Below, piece after piece: positions 1 through 5,871 of a stretch of 10,899 nucleotides of DNA. A program made the position numbers and the translations under genes. The stretch lies in assembly GCA_002329295.1 (NCBI GenBank), contig DCTT01000009.1:33847-44745 (forward strand), in the 5' to 3' direction. A model generated the notes under the pieces. It saw only the letters and a program-made list of their open reading frames with translations, ran no database searches and was not told the DNA's origin. Numbering within the stretch: position 1 is the first letter of the stretch; each line of letters opens with the position of its first letter. The DNA comes from Eubacteriaceae bacterium UBA1433. GTDB taxonomy: Bacteria > Bacillota > Clostridia > Eubacteriales > UBA1433.

Positions 1-362
1 CCGCCAAGGCCGGCCGAGGCGGCGCTTTGACTGAGGGTGGACAAAGATGTCCCGGCATGTGCCTCTATGATGGTGTCGTTGATGGCAGGTGCGATATTTT
101 CGTTGGAAAAACGTATCAATATACCCGGATAGCCGGTGTCTTTTACAAGCAGATTGGTTCCGTTGCCGATGATCATATAAGGAAAATGATAGGATTTGAG
201 GAGGGCGAGAGAAGTTTGCAGCTGCTGTTCATCGGAAATAAAGAGAAGAATGTCTGCATGTCCCCCTGCCTTAAAAGAAGTATAGTGCGCCATATTTGCG
301 TGGCGGCATATGGCGGAAGAATCCAATATTGACGAAAGGTCGTTTAAAAAAGAAGTGTACAT
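1..362 (-). CDS. murB: UDP-N-acetylmuramate dehydrogenase (MurB), N-terminal part
   Basis: MurB reduces UDP-N-acetylglucosamine enolpyruvate to UDP-N-acetylmuramate with NADPH and bound FAD, in the cytoplasmic phase of peptidoglycan synthesis. The visible 120 residues form the N-terminal FAD-binding domain. Residues 27-38 (YTSFKAGGHADI) match the family's 'hTtfkiGGpAd' start, residues 66-73 (GNGTNLLV) are the FAD-pyrophosphate loop, and A103-G104-T105-S106 followed by a Leu/Ala-rich helix and GLGG leads into the usual G-[LI]-E-F stretch, which lies beyond the window. The start ATG at 362-360 has an AGAGG site at 375-371, about 8 bases away. The gene is cut by the window edge, not visibly broken. 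It diverges from tadA. Family identification is from recognised motifs; completeness of the C-terminus cannot be judged. Confidence 0.93.
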   Translation of the reverse strand, partial: MYTSFLNDLSSILDSSAICRHANMAHYTSFKAGGHADILLFISDEQQLQTSLALLKSYHFPYMIIGNGTNLLVKDTGYPGILIRFSNENIAPAINDTIIEAHAGTSLSTLSQSAASAGLG

Positions 363-395
363 AATGATTTCCTCTGTTCGGTGGTCTTGAGCGTT

Positions 396-424
396 ATTAT
401 ACTACAGAAGCAAAAAATTGAAAA
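396..424 (-). promoter_or_regulatory. Probable promoter of murB
   Basis: On the minus strand a perfect TATAAT -10 lies at 401-396. A weak -35 (TTTTCA, 4 of 6 matches) lies at 424-419 with a 17-base spacer. The predicted transcript starts near 389, leaving a leader of about 27 bases that contains the AGAGG site. The -10 is convincing; the -35 is weak. Confidence 0.6.
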
Positions 425-433
425 ATAAATTTG

Positions 434-460
434 ACAAATGCAAAAATCATTTGTTTGCAT
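434..460. repeat. Two interleaved inverted repeats in the murB/tadA divergent region
   Basis: ACAAATG at 434-440 is the reverse complement of CATTTGT at 448-454 (7-base arms, 7-base spacer). ATGCAAA at 438-444 is the reverse complement of TTTGCAT at 454-460 (7-base arms, 9-base spacer). The two share bases and cover the tadA -35. They could be an operator for one or both divergent genes. No regulator is known from this window, and A/T-rich DNA makes short palindromes more likely. Confidence 0.5.
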
Positions 461-482
461 AAACCTATCTGAACGCTATAAT
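454..482 (+). promoter_or_regulatory. Probable promoter of tadA
   Basis: A perfect TATAAT at 477-482 is preceded, 17 bases upstream, by TTTGCA at 454-459 (4 of 6 matches to TTGACA). Transcription would begin near 489, almost directly at the GGAGG ribosome binding site (490-494), so the leader would be only about 16 bases. A TTGACA at 431-436 is a better -35 by sequence but has no good -10 at the right distance. Confidence 0.6.
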
Positions 483-504
483 AATTTATGGAGGAAATGA
501 CAAA

Positions 505-948
505 ATGTTTCACAAAATGGACCAGGCAATTCAAATGGCAAAAAAGGCATATGCTCAAGGAGAAGTGCCTGTTGGTGCGGTAATCTATAAGGGTAACAGG
601 CTGATTGCCCAAGCGCATAACGAGTGTTTGCAAACCAACTTGCCTACCTCCCATGCAGAGATGATTGCCATTGAAAGGGCACTTACATCTCTCGGATCGA
701 CATATTTGCAAGGGTGCGAGATTTATGTGACGATTGAACCCTGCATGATGTGCATGGGCGCTATTTTGGCTGTAAGGCTCAGTCGCTTGGTCTATGGCGC
801 AATAGAGCCGCAAAGCGGATTTGTTGAGACCAATATTCATATTCAGACAGCTGCCAATACAAAAAACATAGAAATTTACAGTGGCATTCGTGAAGAAGAA
901 TGTGCAAGTCTGATGCGGAGTTTTTTTGAAAAAAAGAGAAGAAAATAG
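505..948 (+). CDS. tadA: tRNA-specific adenosine deaminase TadA
   Basis: TadA deaminates adenosine 34 to inosine in the wobble position of tRNA-Arg(ACG). The 147-residue protein is the usual compact length for the family and carries the zinc deaminase signature. H50-A-E52 supplies a zinc ligand and the catalytic glutamate; P79-C80-M-M-C83 supplies the other two zinc ligands. N39 lies in the conserved 'A.N' segment after the first strands. The C-terminal helix (GIREEEC...FFEKKRRK) is typical of TadA and helps tell it from guanine or cytosine deaminases, although the family's 'GA.D.K.G' stretch is here GAIEPQSG, a mild departure. The start ATG at 505 follows GGAGG (490-494) at a 10-base spacing. 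It diverges from murB. A guanine deaminase is the main alternative and is less likely. Confidence 0.92.
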   Translation: MFHKMDQAIQMAKKAYAQGEVPVGAVIYKGNRLIAQAHNECLQTNLPTSHAEMIAIERALTSLGSTYLQGCEIYVTIEPCMMCMGAILAVRLSRLVYGAIEPQSGFVETNIHIQTAANTKNIEIYSGIREEECASLMRSFFEKKRRK

Positions 949-974
949 AAATATGGCGTCTTGATTGGTATAAT
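946..974 (+). promoter_or_regulatory. Probable promoter of the DUF3887/ABC operon
   Basis: A perfect TATAAT at 969-974 with TAGAAA at 946-951 (4 of 6 matches, 17-base spacer) lies between tadA and the first lipoprotein gene. The -35 overlaps the tadA stop codon, so the operon promoter is packed against the end of tadA. No terminator is visible after tadA, so read-through from tadA is also possible. Confidence 0.55.
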
Positions 975-994
975 CAAAGATGCAAACCAATCAA
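961..994. repeat. 9-base perfect inverted repeat around the operon promoter -10
   Basis: TTGATTGGT (961-969) is the exact reverse complement of ACCAATCAA (986-994), separated by 16 bases. The left arm touches the first base of the TATAAT box and the right arm covers the predicted start of transcription. No T-run follows on either strand, so it is unlikely to be a terminator. An operator is the better reading. Confidence 0.6.
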
Positions 995-1017
995 AATGAA
1001 TAGAGAAAGGAATCGAG

Positions 1018-1440
1018 ATGAAAAAACAATTCAGAAAAGCCTTGTTCGTTGCGGTGTTATGTATATTGGCGTTGTCGCTGTTTGGATGTATGCTGTTTGG
1101 AGAGCCGGAAAAAACAGATGAAGAAAAGATGGTAAAGGCTTTTATCAATGATTTTATTGATGAAAAATATGAAAAAATCCAAGAGACATATGCTTTTGCG
1201 GAAAACTGTCAGTTTGATGTACAAGAGCAAGGGGTAATTTTGAACGGTTTCTATGAAAAATACGGAGAAAAATCAGCCATTTCCCAGGTGTTAAGGTCTG
1301 AAGATGCCACTGCAGAAAGCTATTATCGGGAATTGCTTATGAAAAAAGGAAAAGTATGGTTGAATGTAACGTTAAATGAAGAAAAGCAGATTGTGGGATT
1401 TTCCATTACAGATGCAGGAGCTTTTGAAGAAAAAAAATAG
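1018..1440 (+). CDS. Small lipoprotein with DUF3887-like domain
   Basis: A 140-residue secreted lipoprotein of unknown function. Residues 1-23 are a signal peptide (positively charged MKKQFRK, then a hydrophobic core) ending in L21-F22-G23-C24, a lipobox, so C24 is probably lipid-modified and the protein is anchored outside the cytoplasmic membrane. The rest is a single alpha+beta domain resembling DUF3887: a helical part with 'ETYAFAE' near residues 56-62, and a strand block at 116-130 (NVTLNEEKQIVGFSI). The next gene's N-terminal domain has a matching block at nearly the same distance from the start (8 of 15 identical), so the two genes probably arose by duplication. Start ATG at 1018 follows AAAGGA (1006-1011). 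It heads the operon with the hydrolase and ABC genes. DUF3887 membership is inferred from that resemblance. Confidence 0.75.
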   Translation: MKKQFRKALFVAVLCILALSLFGCMLFGEPEKTDEEKMVKAFINDFIDEKYEKIQETYAFAENCQFDVQEQGVILNGFYEKYGEKSAISQVLRSEDATAESYYRELLMKKGKVWLNVTLNEEKQIVGFSITDAGAFEEKK

Positions 1441-1509
1441 ATACAAACCTCAAGACAGTGGTGTCATAGGTAGCTATGGACAGTGAAAAGGCTACTGCAA
1501 GGAGGATCA

Positions 1510-2808
1510 ATGAAGAATAAAAAAAAGGCGATGGCTTTGTTGATGTGTTTGATCTTGTGCGTAACGATTTTTTCGGCATGCCTCAATGTAAGTACCACCA
1601 ACCAAAAAACGGCCGAGTCTTATATACAGGATTATTTTCAGCAGCGTTTTGCAAAAATGGTAGATGAATATGCTTATTCTCAAGAGGCAAAAGCGGCGAT
1701 AACGGAAGAGGTTTTAAAAGAGTCCTATGAAGCAATCGTAGGGCCTCTCGGTATGCCTGACAGTGTGGAAAGGCAAAAAGATACGCCGGCAAATCGGGTA
1801 ACCTATTTGGCAGTGTTTCGCACGGGGAGTCTTTTGGTAAATGTGGTGTTTAATGAGAAAAATGAAATAGCGGGATTTTTTATCGAGCCCTATGATACGT
1901 TGACGATGCCGGCAACCATTGTCGAAAGAGAAATCAAGTTCGGTGGACAGAAGTATTTGCTTACGGGCACATTGACAACGCCAAAAGACAAAGAGAGCAA
2001 AACAGTTGTGATTTTGGTTGCAGGTTCAGGACCGGCGGATCGCAATGAAAGTCTCGGGGTGCTCAAGCCTTTTCGGGATATTGCCTGGGGGTTGGCAGAG
2101 CAGGATATCAGTGTCTTTCGATATGACAAGCGAACTTATACCTATAAAGAAAAATTGGCGCAGGATGAAAGCCTTACAGTCAATGAAGAAGTCATAGATG
2201 ATGTGACCTATGCGTATTATAAAATGCACGCTTTGGGATATGACAATATTTATATATTAGGTCACAGTTTCGGCGGGCATTTGATGGGACGCATTGCAAA
2301 AGAACTTCCCTGGGCAAAAGGGTATATTATCATGGCGGGCAATGTGACGCCGATTGAAGAATTGATGGTGTCGCAAATAAAATATCTTGCCGAATTTGAC
2401 GGAAAGGTTTCAGAAGAAGAGGCGATGCAAATTCAACAATATGAAGCGCAAAAAGCCAATATTCAAAATTTAACGAAGGAAAATGCTTCCTCTTACAGCG
2501 TTGCCGAATTAATGGGGGCGCCGGCAGCGTATTGGCTTGACTTAAAAGGATATAATCCGTTTGAGATAGCAAAGTGTCGGGGGAAATTATTGGTGTTGCA
2601 AGGAGCCAACGACTATCAGGTTACGACGCGTGAATACGGGATGTGGCAGAGTGGTTTGGCAGAACATAAAAATGTAACGTTTAAATTATATGATAAATTG
2701 AATCATTTGTTCATGCCTTCTAAGGTGATGAATGCAAGCGATTATCGACAGATGAACTATGTGGACGGCGTTGTCTTAAAGGATATTGCGGCCTTTGTGA
2801 GTGAATGA
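1510..2808 (+). CDS. DUF3887-alpha/beta hydrolase lipoprotein
   Basis: A 432-residue exported serine hydrolase, substrate unknown. Residues 1-23 are a signal peptide ending F21-S22-A23-C24, an acceptable but not ideal lipobox (Phe at -3). Residues about 30-130 form a DUF3887-like domain. From about 140 on is an alpha/beta hydrolase: the oxyanion-type loop GSGPADRNES, nucleophile elbow G251-H252-S253-F254-G255-G256, probable acid D368 (QGANDYQVT) and H399 (LNHLF), a complete triad. This is the arrangement of the S9-like/dienelactone-hydrolase-type esterases often carrying DUF3887. The start ATG at 1510 is chosen because AAGGAGG (1499-1505) sits just before it; a GTG at 1483 would put that site inside the gene. 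It lies 69 bases after the first lipoprotein and 13 before the ABC ATPase. Likely an esterase or peptidase acting at the cell surface. Confidence 0.85.
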   Translation: MKNKKKAMALLMCLILCVTIFSACLNVSTTNQKTAESYIQDYFQQRFAKMVDEYAYSQEAKAAITEEVLKESYEAIVGPLGMPDSVERQKDTPANRVTYLAVFRTGSLLVNVVFNEKNEIAGFFIEPYDTLTMPATIVEREIKFGGQKYLLTGTLTTPKDKESKTVVILVAGSGPADRNESLGVLKPFRDIAWGLAEQDISVFRYDKRTYTYKEKLAQDESLTVNEEVIDDVTYAYYKMHALGYDNIYILGHSFGGHLMGRIAKELPWAKGYIIMAGNVTPIEELMVSQIKYLAEFDGKVSEEEAMQIQQYEAQKANIQNLTKENASSYSVAELMGAPAAYWLDLKGYNPFEIAKCRGKLLVLQGANDYQVTTREYGMWQSGLAEHKNVTFKLYDKLNHLFMPSKVMNASDYRQMNYVDGVVLKDIAAFVSE

Positions 2809-2821
2809 TCAGGAGGAAGAA

Positions 2822-3547
2822 GTGTTAAAAATCGACAAAGTGTCTAAGAGCTATGGCAAGAGTAGTCTCAAAGCGGTGGATGCGGTAAGCTTTGAAGTAG
2901 CCAGAGGAGAGATTTACGGATTTTTAGGTCCCAACGGAGCAGGGAAAACCACGATGATCAAGATGATTGTAGGTCTTTTGCGACCGGACGAAGGAACCAT
3001 CTTTGCAGATGGCATAGATGTGTGGAAAAGTCCGATAGAAGGTAAAAGGATACTCAGCTACGTTCCCGATAACCCGCAAATTTATACTAAATTAAAGGGA
3101 ATAGAGTATCTGAATTTTATTGTGGATGTTTATGGAGTAGGGGATAGAGAACGAAAAGAACGCATTGAAAAATATGCATCGATGTTCGAAATGGATAGGG
3201 TTTTGGATGAAATCATTGAAAGTTATTCGCATGGTATGCAACAAAAAATTGTTTTAATCGGTGCATTGTTACATGAGCCGAAGGTGCTTATTTTAGATGA
3301 GCCTATGGTTGGGCTTGATCCCAAGGCGTCTTTTACTTTAAAGGAGTTAATGCGCACCTATTGTGAAAACGGCAGCAGCGTCTTTTTTTCCACGCATATT
3401 TTAGATGTGGCGCAACGCATTTGTGACCGTGTAGCCATTATTGACAAAGGCAGGCTTGTGACGCAAGGGACCATTGCGCAATTGCAGGAAAAGATGGGTG
3501 AAGATGAAAGTTTGGAAGAGATGTTTTTGGAGATTACAAAACGATGA
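2822..3547 (+). CDS. ABC exporter ATP-binding protein
   Basis: The 241-residue nucleotide-binding subunit of an ABC-2-type exporter. It has Walker A G36-P-N-G-A-G-K42-T-T44, a Q-loop segment around PDNPQIY, a signature sequence S136-H137-G138-M139-Q140-Q141 (the 'SHGM[KQ]Q' form frequent in ABC-2 exporters instead of LSGGQ), Walker B VLILDEP with D159-E160, a D-loop GLD, and the switch histidine H192 in STH. Start: GTG at 2822, which has AGGAGG at 2811-2816, is preferred over GTG at 2801, which would overlap the hydrolase stop and contain the ribosome binding site. The last four bases overlap the start of the permease gene (ATGA at 3544-3547), so the two are translationally coupled and almost certainly work together. 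The cargo is unknown. Confidence 0.92.
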   Translation: MLKIDKVSKSYGKSSLKAVDAVSFEVARGEIYGFLGPNGAGKTTMIKMIVGLLRPDEGTIFADGIDVWKSPIEGKRILSYVPDNPQIYTKLKGIEYLNFIVDVYGVGDRERKERIEKYASMFEMDRVLDEIIESYSHGMQQKIVLIGALLHEPKVLILDEPMVGLDPKASFTLKELMRTYCENGSSVFFSTHILDVAQRICDRVAIIDKGRLVTQGTIAQLQEKMGEDESLEEMFLEITKR

Positions 3548-5223
3548 AAGAGTTGTTAACGCTCAGCAAGTACAGTATCAAAAATGTTTACGGCCTTTCG
3601 GCGCTTTTATATAATCGAAAAAAAAAGAAACGTTCTCCTCTGCGCATTGTATTGGCAGTTGTTTTTATTTTATTGCTTTTGCCCTCATATGCACTGTATC
3701 TATCCTTTGCTTCAATGCTGTATAGCGCTTATGCTTCGCTGAATCAGACGAGCGCCTATCCCGTACAATTTTGGGCAATCACCTGTGTGGTGATTATGAT
3801 CTTTGCGGCCAGTTACATCATTTCTTATTTTTATATGTCCAAGGATTTAGATACGTTGCTGGCACTGCCGGTTAAAGGGCGCAATATTATTTATTCAAAG
3901 TTGTTGACCGTATTGGTTACGGAATACCTTTTTGTATTTCCGATCATGTTGCCGGTAATATTGATTTATGGAATCAACGAACAGGCAGGTGTAGTGTATT
4001 ATTTCTACGCACTGCTGACGTTGCTTATTTTGCCATTGGTTGTTTTGGGGATGGTGAGTATTTTGGTCATGGCGTTGATGCGCGGCGCAAATTTGAGATT
4101 CAAAAAAGACAAAGCGCAGACGCTTATTCTGTTTTTTACCCTGGCAATAATTATAGCGATTCAGTTCGGTGCTACCAAAATGGGTTCTTCTATAGGCCAG
4201 GGTGATCCAATGGCAGTAGTCGAAACGATGCTGCAGAATTCGAATGCATTGTTGGATATGGTTGCAAAAATCTTTTTTCCTGCAACACTGGCAGGAAAGG
4301 CCATGGTGCTGCACGATCAAATAGCGGGGCTGCTGTATTTGCTGATGTTTTTGGTTTTGGCATTCATCATAATCGTTTTATGCGGGGTTTTTGGAGAAAA
4401 AGTCTATATTCAGTCTATTTTGTCTGCAAAGCAAGGTACAAAGGGCGAAACAAAAAAGAAAACCATACACTCTGTCAAAGACGCAAAAAGTCAGAGTCCG
4501 ACGGCAGCGATTTTTAAAAATGATTTGCGTTTGATTTTAAGAACACCGATTTTTATGTATAACAGCATAGGTATGGTGGTTATGATGCCGTTGGTGCTGG
4601 TGATTATGGCGATGGCTTCCGGCATGCAAGAGCAAATCAGCCCTGAAATCATAACAGGATACGAAGTGCCGGCAATTTTAATCGGCGCTGCTGCTTTTGC
4701 GTTCTTTGCAGGTTTTAATCCTACGGCCGCCACTACTTTTTCGAGGGAAGGACAAAGTTTTTGGGTGACAAAAACCATGCCTGTAACGACGAACGAGCAA
4801 ATGAACGCTCGTTTGGCGACACATTTTCTCATCAATTTGGCAACCGTGCTTTTGTGTGGAATTGCATTCTCCATCGTCTTAAAAATCAATATCGCAGTTC
4901 CTTCCGCAGCAGCATTGCTCGGGTTTCTTGCAACAATGCCGACGGGGTATTTTTCGTTGTTGATTGATGCGACTCGTCCTTCTTTGATGTGGGATACCCC
5001 TCAAAAAGCGATTAAGCAAAATGTAAATGTTTTATTTGCAGGGCTTATTCAATTTGTATATTTGCTGTTTTATGGCGGTGTGTCGGTGCTGTTTCTCTTT
5101 CTTTTGCCGAGCCGGTTGGTTGCACTGGTGATGATTGTGCTCTTTGGTATCTTGATAGCTGTTTTGTGCGATAGAATCGTCAGAAAAAAGTTTCAAAAAA
5201 TTTTTTTTGATATTGACTTTTAA
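3544..5223 (+). CDS. ABC exporter permease, large two-fold repeated membrane protein
   Basis: A 559-residue integral membrane protein with roughly 12 hydrophobic segments (about residues 33-57, 77-98, 113-141, 150-178, 190-210, 262-287, 337-361, 375-395, 424-448, 451-475, 494-520 and 524-549). A charged cytoplasmic stretch at about 291-325 divides two halves. Each half has a similar cytoplasmic motif after its second or third segment: S99-K-D-L-D-T-L-L-A-L-P109-V110 and S400-R-E-G-Q-S-F-W-V-T-K-T-M-P413-V414. This suggests an internal duplication in which one polypeptide supplies both halves of the channel. It resembles the putative ABC exporter permeases of Firmicutes (Pfam ABC_tran_2-like) more than the short ABC-2 permeases. 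It overlaps the ATPase gene by four bases. No terminator follows before the rubrerythrin promoter. The substrate cannot be told. Confidence 0.85.
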   Translation: MKELLTLSKYSIKNVYGLSALLYNRKKKKRSPLRIVLAVVFILLLLPSYALYLSFASMLYSAYASLNQTSAYPVQFWAITCVVIMIFAASYIISYFYMSKDLDTLLALPVKGRNIIYSKLLTVLVTEYLFVFPIMLPVILIYGINEQAGVVYYFYALLTLLILPLVVLGMVSILVMALMRGANLRFKKDKAQTLILFFTLAIIIAIQFGATKMGSSIGQGDPMAVVETMLQNSNALLDMVAKIFFPATLAGKAMVLHDQIAGLLYLLMFLVLAFIIIVLCGVFGEKVYIQSILSAKQGTKGETKKKTIHSVKDAKSQSPTAAIFKNDLRLILRTPIFMYNSIGMVVMMPLVLVIMAMASGMQEQISPEIITGYEVPAILIGAAAFAFFAGFNPTAATTFSREGQSFWVTKTMPVTTNEQMNARLATHFLINLATVLLCGIAFSIVLKINIAVPSAAALLGFLATMPTGYFSLLIDATRPSLMWDTPQKAIKQNVNVLFAGLIQFVYLLFYGGVSVLFLFLLPSRLVALVMIVLFGILIAVLCDRIVRKKFQKIFFDIDF

Positions 5224-5239
5224 ACAAAAAGAATATAAT
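5213..5239 (+). promoter_or_regulatory. Probable promoter of the rubrerythrin gene
   Basis: A perfect TATAAT at 5234-5239 is preceded by TTGACT at 5213-5218, five of six matches, but the spacer is only 15 bases, shorter than the usual 16-18. The -35 lies in the last codons of the permease gene. Other A/T-rich hexamers nearby could serve as alternative -10 boxes. Confidence 0.5.
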
Positions 5240-5247
5240 ATTAATAA

Positions 5248-5262
5248 CGATAATTATTATTA
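5248..5262. promoter_or_regulatory. PerR-box-like operator
   Basis: CGATAAT-T-ATTATTA at 5248-5262 matches 11 of the 14 defined positions of the 7-1-7 PerR box (TTATAAT-N-ATTATAA). It starts 9 bases after the rubrerythrin -10, where a bound repressor would block transcription. Rubrerythrins are known PerR targets in clostridia. The region is very A/T-rich, so a chance match or a Fur-type site remains possible. Confidence 0.5.
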
Positions 5263-5277
5263 TATTAGGAGGATTTT

Positions 5278-5823
5278 ATGAAGTATAGTTGTTCTATTTG
5301 CGGATATGGTTATGAAGGGACGATTCCGCCGGAATTTTGTCCGCAATGTAAGGCGCCGAGAGACAAGTTTATCGAAATCAAAGAAGGCGAAGGGCTCGCT
5401 TGGGCGGATCAGCACGTGATTGGTGTTGCAAAAGGTGTAGATGAACGCGTTGTAGAAGGGCTGCAAATGAATTTTATGGGTGAGTGCACAGAAGTCGGTA
5501 TGTATCTGGCTATGAGCAGACAAGCTGACCGTGAAGGATATCCCGAAGTAGCGGAAGCCTATCAACGTATCGCTTTTGAAGAAGCGGAACATGCGGCAAA
5601 ATTTGCCGAATTGTTGGGGGAAGTGGTAACAGATAGCACAAAGAAAAACCTAGAGTTGCGCGTGGCGGCAGAGCATGGCGCTTGCCAGGGCAAAAAAGAA
5701 TTGGCAACCTTGGCAAAAGAGTTGAATTATGATGCAATACATGACACAGTGCATGAAATGTGTAAAGACGAAGCAAGACATGGTATGGCGTTTGCGGGTT
5801 TGCTCAAAAGATATTTCGGCTAA
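5278..5823 (+). CDS. rbr: Reverse rubrerythrin (N-terminal rubredoxin domain)
   Basis: A cytoplasmic peroxide reductase, 181 residues, protecting anaerobes from H2O2 and O2. The domain order is reversed compared with classical rubrerythrin. The rubredoxin iron site is first, with C5-x2-C8 and C21-x2-C24, and the four-helix di-iron domain follows. Likely di-iron ligands are E69 (GECTE), E102 and H105 (EEAEH), E132 (AAEHG), and E165 and H168 (DEARH), so both ExxH pairs are intact. This layout matches the revRbr proteins of Clostridium acetobutylicum, which take electrons from NADH via an oxidoreductase and rubredoxin. ATG 5278 follows AGGAGG at 5267-5272. The gene has its own promoter and PerR-like site and ends at a strong shared terminator. 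No partner reductase is encoded in the window. Confidence 0.93.
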   Translation: MKYSCSICGYGYEGTIPPEFCPQCKAPRDKFIEIKEGEGLAWADQHVIGVAKGVDERVVEGLQMNFMGECTEVGMYLAMSRQADREGYPEVAEAYQRIAFEEAEHAAKFAELLGEVVTDSTKKNLELRVAAEHGACQGKKELATLAKELNYDAIHDTVHEMCKDEARHGMAFAGLLKRYFG

Positions 5824-5835
5824 AAATAATAGAAT

Positions 5836-5871
5836 AAAAAAAGAGCGAAACAATTGTTTCGCTCTTTTTTT
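5836..5871. terminator. Bidirectional intrinsic terminator, rubrerythrin and YihY genes
   Basis: A 36-base perfect palindrome: seven A, GAGCGAAACAA, its reverse complement, and seven T. It forms a G/C-containing hairpin with a T-run on either strand. It lies 13 bases after the rubrerythrin stop. On the minus strand it begins within the TAA stop of the YihY-family gene (5872-5870), so it can end both convergent transcripts. Confidence 0.93.

Noticed and set aside
1..25. G/C-rich stretch containing the palindrome GGCCGGCC
   Set aside because: It is explained by Ala/Gly/Ala codons of murB and has no repeat partner or tail.
27..332. Open frame of about 100 codons on the plus strand at the window start
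   Set aside because: It lies opposite murB, whose protein shows clear family motifs and a good ribosome binding site; the plus-strand translation resembles nothing and has no start signal.
397..990. Long minus-strand open frame (197 codons) opposite tadA
   Set aside because: It is antisense to a clearly conserved zinc deaminase, would run through the murB/tadA promoter region, and has no family resemblance.
1441..1509. Possible terminator or small hairpins between the two lipoprotein genes
   Set aside because: Only 4-5 base dyads (for example CATAG/CTATG) without a T-run are seen, so the genes are taken as co-transcribed.
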